NCBI GenBank assembly: GCA_002457075.1
Contig: NTKQ01000006.1
Location: 1 to 43,230 of the forward strand
Length of the DNA stretch: 43,230 bases
Direction of reading: 5' to 3'
Source: Cryomorphaceae bacterium MED-G11
GTDB taxonomy: Bacteria; Bacteroidota; Bacteroidia; Flavobacteriales; Flavobacteriaceae
In this document: positions 1-7,081 of the stretch, in pieces
How the letters are laid out: each line of letters begins with the position of its first letter
Position numbering within the stretch: position 1 is the first letter of the stretch
Notes under the pieces: generated by a model
Seen by the model: the letters and a program-made list of their open reading frames with translations, nothing else
Told to the model about the DNA's origin: nothing
Database searches by the model: none
Translations under genes and position numbers: made by a program

Positions 1-315
1 AGATTCTACAACTTTAATTTTTTTACCAATACTATCTAATAATGTAAATTTGACATTTGGAAAAAATATAGCTAAAGGAATACCTGGAAAACCTCCACCA
101 GTTCCAACATCTAAAATACTTGATGTATCCTTAAATTTTATAATATTAACGATAGACAGAGAATGTAGAATATGATTTATAAATAAGTTCTCAATATCCC
201 TTCTAGATATTAAATTAACTTTTGAGTTCCAATCATTATATATCGGAAATAGCCTCTTAAATTGTTTTAATTGAACATGTGATAAATTTGGAAAATATTT
301 TTTTAACTCAATCAA
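1..315 (-). CDS. rsmG: 16S rRNA (guanine-527-N7)-methyltransferase RsmG, C-terminal part off the window
   Basis: Partial gene: the first 105 codons are present and the rest lies beyond position 1; the family is usually about 210 residues. RsmG (GidB) methylates G527 of 16S rRNA using SAM. The SAM-binding motif is clear at residues 69-80, reading DVGTGGGFPGIP, followed by LLDSIGKKIKVV, both typical of RsmG. There is no ATG near the start. The most likely initiator is TTG at 315-313, which overlaps the TGA stop of the upstream aminotransferase gene, so the two are translationally coupled. It is the last visible gene of the aromatic amino acid operon and should share its attenuator. Family assignment is secure; the start codon is inferred. 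Confidence 0.9.
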   Translation of the reverse strand, partial: MIELKKYFPNLSHVQLKQFKRLFPIYNDWNSKVNLISRRDIENLFINHILHSLSIVNIIKFKDTSSILDVGTGGGFPGIPLAIFFPNVKFTLLDSIGKKIKVVES

Positions 316-1493
316 GATAAAAGGTCTTTAATCCTCCTAATCGCTTCCTCAATTTGTTTTCTAGATGCTGAATAGGAAATTCTTATACAATTTGGATATC
401 CAAAAGCATCACCTGGAACAGTTGCAACATGAGCTTTCTCCAGTATTAGTAATGATAAATCATTTGCATTATCAACAGTTTTACCTTCGAATGTTTTTCC
501 AAATAATTCAGATACCTCAGGAAAAATATAGAAGGCTCCCTCTGGAGGTTGCTTAACTTCAAAACCATTAATCTGATTAACAAGATTAATTATTAAATCT
601 CTTCTAATTTTGAATTCATCAACCATATATTTTATTCTTTCTGGTGACTCTTCTAATGCAGTAATTGCTGCTCTTTGAGCAATACAATTAGCTCCACTTG
701 TTATCTGACCTTGCATTTTATTACATGCTTTAGCAAGTATTTTTGGAGCTCCTAAATAACCTATTCTCCAGCCCGTCATTGCAAAAGCTTTAGAAATTCC
801 GTTAACAGTAACAGTTCTTTCATACATTCCCGGCAAACTTGCAAAACTTACACTTTTAGAACCATAGTTTATATGTTCATATATTTCGTCTGAAACAACT
901 ATTATATTAGGATATTTTAATAATACTTTTGAAAATTCCAGATATTCTTCTTCACTAAAAACTGATCCACTTGGGTTATTTGGTGAGTTAAGCATTATCA
1001 TTTTAGTTTTTTCTGTAATTGCAGATTCAAGTTGTTCAGCTGTTACTTTATAATTCGCACCTTCATCAGGATGAACAAATACTGGTATTCCATCTGCAAG
1101 TGATACCATAGCGCTGTAACTTACCCAATATGGAGTTGGAATTACGACCTCATCTCCTTTATTTATTAGGGACATACAAACATTAGCTATAGACTGTTTT
1201 GCTCCAGTAGAAACCACAATTTGATCAGTTTGATAATCAAGATTATTATCTCTTTTGAATTTTTTACAAATAGCGTTTTTAAGATCTAAAAATCCGTCAA
1301 CTGGAGAATATTTATGATAATTTTCATTAATAGCATCAATTGCTGCTAGCTTAATATAATCCGGAATATCAAAATCTGGTTCACCTGCGCTTAAAGTTAT
1401 CACATCAATGCCTTGATTCTTTAGATCATGAGCTTTAGCAGTCATTGCAACAGTTTGAGAAATTGGTAATGAGTTTATTTTATCTGATAACAT
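312..1493 (-). CDS. Class I/II PLP-dependent aminotransferase (aspartate/aromatic aminotransferase type)
   Basis: 393 residues, full length for the AspC/AAT-I family. PLP-binding residues are visible: the Schiff-base lysine is K235 in SKAFAMTGWRIGY, preceded by SDEIYEH (D202, Y205) and SPNNPSG (N172). The enzyme transfers an amino group between glutamate or aspartate and a 2-oxo acid in the cytosol. It is the fourth gene of an operon making phenylalanine and tyrosine (8-base gap from the DAHP synthase/chorismate mutase gene). The inferred job is therefore transamination of phenylpyruvate, hydroxyphenylpyruvate or prephenate, but the sequence alone does not separate this from plain aspartate aminotransferase. 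Confidence 0.9.
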   Translation of the reverse strand: MLSDKINSLPISQTVAMTAKAHDLKNQGIDVITLSAGEPDFDIPDYIKLAAIDAINENYHKYSPVDGFLDLKNAICKKFKRDNNLDYQTDQIVVSTGAKQSIANVCMSLINKGDEVVIPTPYWVSYSAMVSLADGIPVFVHPDEGANYKVTAEQLESAITEKTKMIMLNSPNNPSGSVFSEEEYLEFSKVLLKYPNIIVVSDEIYEHINYGSKSVSFASLPGMYERTVTVNGISKAFAMTGWRIGYLGAPKILAKACNKMQGQITSGANCIAQRAAITALEESPERIKYMVDEFKIRRDLIINLVNQINGFEVKQPPEGAFYIFPEVSELFGKTFEGKTVDNANDLSLLILEKAHVATVPGDAFGYPNCIRISYSASRKQIEEAIRRIKDLLS

Positions 1494-1501
1494 CTTTTAT
1501 C

Positions 1502-2584
1502 TTATTTATTTAATATTTTCTTTTGGTTATTAATAGATTCTTGGTGAATAGCTTTAAAAAATTTGAGAATAAACTCCTCACTTAAACCATGATCTTCTCC
1601 ATCTAATATCATTTTTCCTAGAATTTCATTCCATCTTTTATTTTGAAGTATTGCAACATTATTGTCTGACTTTAGTTTACCTATATCTTTAGCAACTTTC
1701 ATTCTTTTACCTAGAGTTGTCAATAAATTTTGATCAGCAACATCAATTTGAGATCTCAAATTATTTAATTGATTTTGATAATCTTCTCCCTCAGAAGTCT
1801 TATCTCTTATTTTAAGGTCTTTCATTATTTGAATTAAACGTTTAGGAGTTACTTGTTGAGCGGCATCACTCCAAGCATTATCAGGATCCCAATGTGATTC
1901 TATCATTAAGCCATCATAATTTAAATCAAGTGATGTTTGACTTAAATCATATATTAAATCTCTTTTACCTGCTATATGGGAAGGATCGCATATCAAAGGG
2001 ATATCTGGGAAATTATTTTGAAATTCAACAGCAATTTGCCATTCGGGGTTATTTCTATATTTAGATTTATCGTATGAAGAAAAACCTCTATGAATAACTC
2101 CTAAATTTTTAATATCTGCTGAATAGATTCTTTCAAGTCCGCCCATCCAAAGAGATAAATCAGGATTAACAGGGTTTTTTATCAAAACTATCTTATCAGT
2201 CCCCTTTAATGAGTCGGCAATTTCTTGAACAATAAATGGACTTACAGTTGATCTAGCTCCAATCCATAAAATATCTACATCATGTTTTAAGGCTAGGTCT
2301 ACATGAACAGAATTTGCAACTTCTGTAGCTATTAATAAACCAGTTTCTTTTTTGACCTTTTCCAACCAATTTAATCCAATTGCACCAACACCCTCAAACA
2401 TTCCTGGCCTAGTTCGAGGCTTCCAAATACCTGCTCTATATGCACTTACATCAGTATCTTTTAACTCATGTGCAATTTTAAGAACTTGTTCTTCAGTCTC
2501 TGCACTACAGGGCCCTGCAATAACTAGTGGATGATCTAAAGCCATTTTATCCAGCCAATTCCTAAATTCCTTTTTGTTTTCCAT
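1502..2584 (-). CDS. Bifunctional DAHP synthase / chorismate mutase
   Basis: Two fused enzymes of aromatic amino acid synthesis in 360 residues. Residues about 1-250 are a DAHP synthase (phosphoenolpyruvate + erythrose 4-phosphate to DAHP): AGPCSAE with C26 at 23-29, KPRTRP at 55-60, DPSH at 200-203, IESH at 228-231. Residues about 260-350 are an AroQ-type chorismate mutase (chorismate to prephenate): R267 in LRSQID, then LGKRMKVAKDIG (R284) and QNKRW. The order, synthase first and mutase C-terminal, is the arrangement common in Bacteroidota. The fusion suggests that prephenate or an aromatic product controls entry into the pathway allosterically (inference). It lies 6 bases after tyrA and 8 before the aminotransferase gene. 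Confidence 0.95.
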   Translation of the reverse strand: MENKKEFRNWLDKMALDHPLVIAGPCSAETEEQVLKIAHELKDTDVSAYRAGIWKPRTRPGMFEGVGAIGLNWLEKVKKETGLLIATEVANSVHVDLALKHDVDILWIGARSTVSPFIVQEIADSLKGTDKIVLIKNPVNPDLSLWMGGLERIYSADIKNLGVIHRGFSSYDKSKYRNNPEWQIAVEFQNNFPDIPLICDPSHIAGKRDLIYDLSQTSLDLNYDGLMIESHWDPDNAWSDAAQQVTPKRLIQIMKDLKIRDKTSEGEDYQNQLNNLRSQIDVADQNLLTTLGKRMKVAKDIGKLKSDNNVAILQNKRWNEILGKMILDGEDHGLSEEFILKFFKAIHQESINNQKKILNK

Positions 2585-2590
2585 AATATT

Positions 2591-3439
2591 TTAGTTAATT
2601 CCTTTTAAAATTTCTTTAATACCATTAATTTTTTTCATCTCAGTATTAAGGTTTTCTTGATTACTACTTTCTATTAATTTTTTAAAATTATTAATATTTA
2701 AAATGTATTCATCAAGAGATTCAATAATATTTTTTTTGTTTTCAATAAAAATTGAAGACCACATTTCAGGTGAACTTTTAGCTAACCTAACTGTTGATTC
2801 AAATCCACTTCCTGCCATATCATAAATTGTCTGTTCGTCATCCTCTTTATCCATTACTGTTTTACCTAACATGAACGAAGAAATATGAGATAGATGAGAT
2901 ACATAAGCAATATGTCTATCATGGTCAATTGCATCCATTGTTTTTATATTCATCCCCAAACTTTTAAACATTTTAATTGCAGATGAAAGCAGACTAGGGT
3001 TTGTATTTTCTGTTTCACATAAAATCATAACCTTATTATCAAATAAATCTTTTTTTGCAGCAGCAGGACCTGAAAATTCAGTACCAGCTATCGGGTGAGC
3101 AGCTAAGAAATTTCCCCGTTTAATATGATTACTTACTGAATTACAAATTTGATACTTAGTTGACCCAAAATCAATAACTAATGTTTTTTCAGATATTTTA
3201 TCTAGAATGCTAGATAGCTCGCTTTTGATTGATTCAACAGGAATTGCAAGAAATAAATAATCAAAATCTAATAATGCTCCTAGATCCAACTTTTTATCGA
3301 TAATTTGTTTGCTCAATGAGAAATCAACGGATTGATCATTTTTATCAAAACCATAAACAGAAATATCATCATTAACCTCTTTCAATTTTAAAGAAATTGA
3401 TGCCCCTATTAATCCTAAGCCTAATATGCCAACTTTCAT
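2591..3439 (-). CDS. tyrA: Prephenate dehydrogenase
   Basis: 282 residues. It oxidatively decarboxylates prephenate to 4-hydroxyphenylpyruvate, the tyrosine branch. The N-terminal Rossmann fold has GLGLIG at 7-12. The prephenate-site motifs HPIAGTEFSGP (from H115) and IDHDRHIAYVSHLSH (H173, H176, H182) are in place. The helical dimerisation domain follows. There is no fused chorismate mutase or C-terminal ACT domain. The start ATG overlaps the pheA stop in an ATGA junction (3436-3439), so the two branch-point enzymes are probably translated as a coupled pair. Confidence 0.94.
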   Translation of the reverse strand: MKVGILGLGLIGASISLKLKEVNDDISVYGFDKNDQSVDFSLSKQIIDKKLDLGALLDFDYLFLAIPVESIKSELSSILDKISEKTLVIDFGSTKYQICNSVSNHIKRGNFLAAHPIAGTEFSGPAAAKKDLFDNKVMILCETENTNPSLLSSAIKMFKSLGMNIKTMDAIDHDRHIAYVSHLSHISSFMLGKTVMDKEDDEQTIYDMAGSGFESTVRLAKSSPEMWSSIFIENKKNIIESLDEYILNINNFKKLIESSNQENLNTEMKKINGIKEILKGIN

Positions 3440-4248
3440 GAATTTTGATATTTATACTCTCCTAGAATTTTAAATTCTTGAGCCATTAATTGAATAATTT
3501 TTATTGCTTTTTGGTAATTTTCAACTGATTTAAAAGTGATGTCTACAAAAAATGAATATTTTCCCGGAGTTTGAACAACAGGTAGAGATTGAATCTTAGT
3601 TAGATTAAGACTACAATCACTCATGATGTTTAATACAGTGGCTAAACTTCCTCTTTTATGATCAAGAATAAATTTAAGGGCAGCCTTATCATAGTCATTT
3701 ATATTTTTGTGATTCATTTCAAGAATTACAAATCGAGTCTTATTGTTTTTAATAGTTTGTATAGAAGACTCTAAAATCTGTAAATTATATATTTCTGATG
3801 CATCTAAACTTGCAATTGCGCCTACACCTTTTATCTTGCTATCTATTATTTTTTTTGCATACAAAGCAGTATCCTCACTTTCTATTAATTTGATATGGGG
3901 GTAATTGCTAAAGAATTTAGAACATTGTAGCAAAGCCATTGGATGAGAGTGAACTTCTTTAATATCAGCAATATTTTGGTTTGGGAAACACATCAAATTA
4001 TGATCAATATTTAAACTATATTCTCCTATAATTGAAAGATTATACTCGTCTATAAGTGCATAATTTGGGAGTATTGATCCTGCAATTGAATTTTCAATAG
4101 CCATAATTCCATAATCTGATTCTTTATTAACTATAGATTTTACAAGACTTTCAAAAGTTGAACATTCATTTAATTCAAATGAATCAAAATATTGATTTGC
4201 AACCATGTGGTGAAATGATCCTCTAATTCCTTGAATTGATACTTTCAT
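3436..4248 (-). CDS. pheA: Prephenate dehydratase with ACT regulatory domain
   Basis: 270 residues, a stand-alone prephenate dehydratase (prephenate to phenylpyruvate). The catalytic domain covers about 1-180, with ENSIAGS at 52-58, SHP at 101-103 and the essential threonine motif TRF at 171-173. The ACT domain covers about 190-265. At the usual Phe-binding ESRP site this protein reads QSLP (220-223), so feedback sensing may differ from the E. coli model. It is the first structural gene of the operon. Its ATG sits only two bases after the U-run of an attenuator terminator, so termination would remove the gene and everything downstream from the transcript. Confidence 0.94.
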   Translation of the reverse strand: MKVSIQGIRGSFHHMVANQYFDSFELNECSTFESLVKSIVNKESDYGIMAIENSIAGSILPNYALIDEYNLSIIGEYSLNIDHNLMCFPNQNIADIKEVHSHPMALLQCSKFFSNYPHIKLIESEDTALYAKKIIDSKIKGVGAIASLDASEIYNLQILESSIQTIKNNKTRFVILEMNHKNINDYDKAALKFILDHKRGSLATVLNIMSDCSLNLTKIQSLPVVQTPGKYSFFVDITFKSVENYQKAIKIIQLMAQEFKILGEYKYQNS

Positions 4249-4250
4249 AT

Positions 4251-4278
4251 AAAAAAAAAGTCCTGATTTGACAGGACT
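4251..4278 (-). terminator. Attenuator terminator hairpin directly before pheA
   Basis: Read on the minus strand: a perfect 7-bp stem, AGTCCTG (4278-4272) and CAGGACT (4265-4259), with a 6-base loop, followed at once by a run of T down to 4251. The pheA ATG is at 4248. A factor-independent terminator placed between promoter and first gene is the terminating element of an attenuator rather than an end-of-operon signal. Its 5' arm overlaps the antiterminator sequence described for the leader. Confidence 0.88.
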
Positions 4279-4331
4279 AGTATATTTTATTTTTTAATAA
4301 CATAGTTAACCTGTCTTCTGGATTAAGAAGA
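4259..4331 (-). promoter_or_regulatory. Transcription attenuator with competing hairpins (1:2, antiterminator 2:3, terminator 3:4)
   Basis: Pairings seen on the minus strand. Pair 1:2: TCTTC (4331-4327, inside the two Phe codons 13-14) with GAAGA (4318-4314). Antiterminator 2:3: GACAGG (4315-4310) with CCTGTC (4275-4270). Terminator 3:4: 4278-4272 with 4265-4259. The antiterminator and terminator share 4275-4272 and cannot coexist. The leader stop codon (4308-4306) adjoins the GACAGG strand, so a ribosome reaching the stop would cover strand 2 and permit termination. A ribosome stalled on the Phe/Tyr codons would cover strand 1 and favour antitermination. This is the classical logic of trp/phe attenuators; the pairings are visible, their in vivo use is inferred. 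Confidence 0.82.
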
Positions 4332-4368
4332 AGTAATAGTTATAATAAAAATTAAAATTATTTGTCAT
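4306..4368 (-). CDS. Phe/Tyr-rich leader peptide of the pheA operon attenuator
   Basis: A 20-codon reading frame on the minus strand: MTNNFNFYYNYYFFLIQKTG, then TAA at 4308-4306. Four Phe (5, 7, 13, 14) and four Tyr (8, 9, 11, 12) make 8 of 20 residues aromatic. The ATG lies only a few bases after the expected transcription start, so the mRNA is close to leaderless. By analogy with pheL, ribosome stalling at these codons when charged tRNA-Phe or tRNA-Tyr is scarce would let the pheA operon be transcribed. The peptide product itself probably has no function. Confidence 0.85.
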   Translation of the reverse strand: MTNNFNFYYNYYFFLIQKTG

Positions 4369-4375
4369 TATTCGT

Positions 4376-4405
4376 CAAAAGTATAATAGGTACAGATAAA
4401 ATCAA
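4376..4405 (-). promoter_or_regulatory. Bacteroidota-type promoter of the aromatic amino acid operon
   Basis: On the minus strand TTG at 4405-4403 and TACTTTTG (TAnnTTTG) at 4383-4376 are separated by exactly 19 bases, matching the Bacteroidota -33/-7 consensus. The expected start is about 4371-4369, just before the leader peptide ATG. The -33 element lies in the short gap after the OsmC stop codon. Confidence 0.75.
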
Positions 4406-4415
4406 AGCTTTTGGT

Positions 4416-4844
4416 CTATTTTTTAATTATTGAACCATTTAGATAAATAGAATGTTCAATAGAAGTAGACTTTTCTAGATTTTTTGAAACCGAGCAATAC
4501 TTATCAAAACTTAATGCTGCTGCACGTATTATTTTTTCGCCTGGTATATCTCCTTCGACATAAAGCCTTACATGAATTTTTTTATATGGTTCACCAGGAG
4601 TTGATTCTCTTTCACCCTCAACTTCCATTTTATATGATATAGGATTCAATTTTTGTTTTTCTAAGATAGATATAATGTCTATACTACTGCATCCAGCTAC
4701 ACCCATTAGTAAAAGCTCCATTGGACTCACTCCTTTGACATCATAATCAGGAGAATATTTTCTGTCTAAAAAAACTTGATGTCCATTTTTATTAGTTAAC
4801 TCAAATAAATATTTGTCATTAACCCTGTCTAAGTGTACTCCCAT
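4416..4844 (-). CDS. OsmC/Ohr family protein
   Basis: 142 residues, the usual length for OsmC-like proteins. The family fold is recognisable from MELLLMGVAGCSSIDIISILEKQK and the second conserved segment around AALSFDKYCSVSKNLEK. C52 and C117 correspond to the two redox cysteines used by OsmC/Ohr proteins against organic hydroperoxides. It is the last gene of the metK operon (2-base gap after the metX-like gene) and would be controlled by the SAM-II element. Whether it detoxifies peroxides or handles a sulfur metabolite is open; the operon position favours a link to sulfur amino acid metabolism (inference). Confidence 0.85.
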   Translation of the reverse strand: MGVHLDRVNDKYLFELTNKNGHQVFLDRKYSPDYDVKGVSPMELLLMGVAGCSSIDIISILEKQKLNPISYKMEVEGERESTPGEPYKKIHVRLYVEGDIPGEKIIRAAALSFDKYCSVSKNLEKSTSIEHSIYLNGSIIKK

Positions 4845-4846
4845 AA

Positions 4847-5809
4847 TTAAAATATTTTTGTAAAGATATCTGAAATTTGTTTTGTTTCAATTAAAAAAGC
4901 GTCATGACCATGTATTGAATTTATAATATGATTCTTTATGTCTAAATTATTTTTTCTTGCAATTGAAACAGTCTCTTGATCTTCTTCAGGTAAAAAGAAA
5001 ATATCTGAGTCAATAGATATTACATGAATTGAAGAATTGATTTTAGAAATCTTATTCTCAAACGTCTGACCATCACGAGTAATATCTGTAGAACTCAAAA
5101 GCCTATTCATAAAAATATATGATTCAAGACTAAACCTTTGGCGAAGTTTTACCCCATGGTGGCTGAGCCAAGATTCTACATTATACATTTTTTTATCTAA
5201 ACTTTTTGTTCTATTAAACCTAGTGTTGAAAGATTTTGGAGACCTATAAAATGTCATTGCATGAATTCGAGCGTCACTTACAGGATCTTTAGAGTTTTTA
5301 AGAATCCTATCTTGCAAGAAGGTGTTTGCAATAAGCCAATCGTTAGATTTCCAATCAGCAGCAACTGGAATTATTAATGATGCTAAATCATTTTTCAACG
5401 CTATCATCTCCCATATTAAACATCCTCCAATGGAACCTCCGATAACAGCATGAAGCTTTGGAAGTTTCATTTTTTCAAGTGCTTTAATAAACAGTAAGGC
5501 AATATCACCAAGATTAAGATCTAAATTATAATCAAAATTATCTTCATTGAATCCATTGCCAGGAATATTAAAACATAATATTGAATACTTACTAATATCA
5601 ATAGATTTTTCTTTACCAATTATTTCACTCCACCAGCCATTTTTTCCAGTAACAAGAGAATTTCCAGTTAATGCATGATTAACAAGAATAACTGGAGCAG
5701 TTCCTAATTTTTTTCCAAAAACCTGATAACTTAAATTAATTTTTTGAACCTTTAATCCATTTAAAGTTTCAAAATCTTCAATTGGTATATATTGTAAATC
5801 CTCTTCCAA
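4847..5809 (-). CDS. metX: Homoserine O-acetyltransferase-like alpha/beta hydrolase
   Basis: 320 residues, shorter than typical MetX (about 350-380). It has the alpha/beta-hydrolase layout of MetX: oxyanion region NHALTGN (44-50), nucleophile S126 in GGSIGG, D269 in DSDIFFLP and H302 in GHDAFL. MetX acetylates homoserine with acetyl-CoA, and the product is used by the sulfhydrylase encoded just upstream. The start is a TTG at 5809-5807 placed directly after the metY TAA; no in-frame ATG lies near the N-terminus. It sits between metY and the OsmC gene in one operon. Gene symbol given by family and context; the acyl donor (acetyl or succinyl) cannot be told by eye. Confidence 0.82.
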   Translation of the reverse strand: MEEDLQYIPIEDFETLNGLKVQKINLSYQVFGKKLGTAPVILVNHALTGNSLVTGKNGWWSEIIGKEKSIDISKYSILCFNIPGNGFNEDNFDYNLDLNLGDIALLFIKALEKMKLPKLHAVIGGSIGGCLIWEMIALKNDLASLIIPVAADWKSNDWLIANTFLQDRILKNSKDPVSDARIHAMTFYRSPKSFNTRFNRTKSLDKKMYNVESWLSHHGVKLRQRFSLESYIFMNRLLSSTDITRDGQTFENKISKINSSIHVISIDSDIFFLPEEDQETVSIARKNNLDIKNHIINSIHGHDAFLIETKQISDIFTKIF

Positions 5810-7081
5810 TTATATAGAATTTAATGCATCTTTAAGATCATTAATTAAATCAACAGGATCTTCAAGGCCAATACTAAGTCTGACTAAATCTGAAGTTACA
5901 CCAGTAGACTTTTGCTGTTCCTCATTTAATTGTTGATGAGTTGTACTTGAAGGGTGAATTATTAAAGACTTTGAATCACCAAAATTAGCTAATAAAGAAA
6001 ATATCTTTGTATTATCAGTTAATTTTTTTGCTGAATCAAATCCACCTTTTAATCCAAAAGTGACAATTCCACTCTGTCCATTTTTTAAATATTTTTTAGA
6101 CAAATCATAATATTTAGAGGATTTTAATCCTGGATAATTAACCCATTCTACCTTATCCTGATTTTCAAGCCATTCAGCAACTTTTAATGCATTTTCTGAG
6201 TGTTTTTTTATTCTTATTGATAAAGTTTCAAGCCCTTGAATTGTTTGAAAACAATTAAATGGACTAGGAGCACTTCCTAAATCCCTCAACCCTTCTATTC
6301 TAACTTTAGCTATAAATGCTGCTGGGCCTAGTGCTTCATGATATACTAATCCATGATATCCTGCAGATGGCTCTGTGAATTCATGAAATAGACCATTACT
6401 CCAGTCAAAGTTTCCGGCATCAATTATTACTCCTCCAATAGAAGTTCCATTACCTGTGATATATTTTGTAGTAGAATGTATAACTATATCAGCTCCATAC
6501 TCAATTGGTTTTAAGAGGTATGGAGTAGCAACAGTATTATCTACAATCAATGGAAGTTTTGATTTTTTTGCAATTTTTGAAATAGATTCTATATCAAGAA
6601 TATCAAGTTTTGGATTACCCATACTCTCTATATATACAACTCTAGTATTCTTATTAATCGCTTTTGAAAAATTTTCCGTGTCATCAGGATCAACAAAAGT
6701 AGTTGTAATACCGTATCTGGGTAAAGTGACATTAAATAAATTGAATGTTCCACCATATAAACTATTTGAAGCAACAATATGATCTCCTGTTTTTAAAAGA
6801 GTCAAAAGTGTAGTTGCTAATGCAGCAGATCCAGATGAAGTAGCAACAGCTGCAATACCTCCTTCTAAAGATGCTAATCTTTGTTCAAGAATATCTGCTG
6901 TTGGATTATTTATTCTTGTATAAATATAACCAGGTTCAGCTAAAGAAAAAAGATTAGCTGCATGGTCAGTATTATCAAAAACATATGATGTTGTTTGATA
7001 TATAGGAACTGCTCTTGTTCCTCCAGTTTCAGATGCATTATGTCCAGCATGTAATGCTAGTGTTTGATCATTTTGATTCAT
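5810..7081 (-). CDS. metY: O-acetylhomoserine sulfhydrylase (aminocarboxypropyltransferase)
   Basis: 423 residues, the typical length of MetY and longer than MetB/MetC (about 380-390). A Cys/Met-metabolism PLP enzyme: TSSGSAAL (81-88), SLYGGT (107-112), DNT at 181-183, and the PLP lysine K206 in HSTTKYITGNG. It joins sulfide (or methanethiol) to O-acetylhomoserine, giving homocysteine (or methionine). Its ATG overlaps the metK stop in an ATGA junction (7078-7081), and the metX-like gene begins immediately after its stop, so the acetylation and sulfhydrylation steps are encoded side by side. Expected control: the SAM-II element before metK. Confidence 0.93.
   Translation of the reverse strand: MNQNDQTLALHAGHNASETGGTRAVPIYQTTSYVFDNTDHAANLFSLAEPGYIYTRINNPTADILEQRLASLEGGIAAVATSSGSAALATTLLTLLKTGDHIVASNSLYGGTFNLFNVTLPRYGITTTFVDPDDTENFSKAINKNTRVVYIESMGNPKLDILDIESISKIAKKSKLPLIVDNTVATPYLLKPIEYGADIVIHSTTKYITGNGTSIGGVIIDAGNFDWSNGLFHEFTEPSAGYHGLVYHEALGPAAFIAKVRIEGLRDLGSAPSPFNCFQTIQGLETLSIRIKKHSENALKVAEWLENQDKVEWVNYPGLKSSKYYDLSKKYLKNGQSGIVTFGLKGGFDSAKKLTDNTKIFSLLANFGDSKSLIIHPSSTTHQQLNEEQQKSTGVTSDLVRLSIGLEDPVDLINDLKDALNSI

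Noticed and set aside
4847-5809. metX-like gene as a truncated pseudogene because of its short length
   Set aside because: The catalytic Ser, Asp and His are all present in order and the gene is packed tightly in its operon; short forms are plausible in this group.
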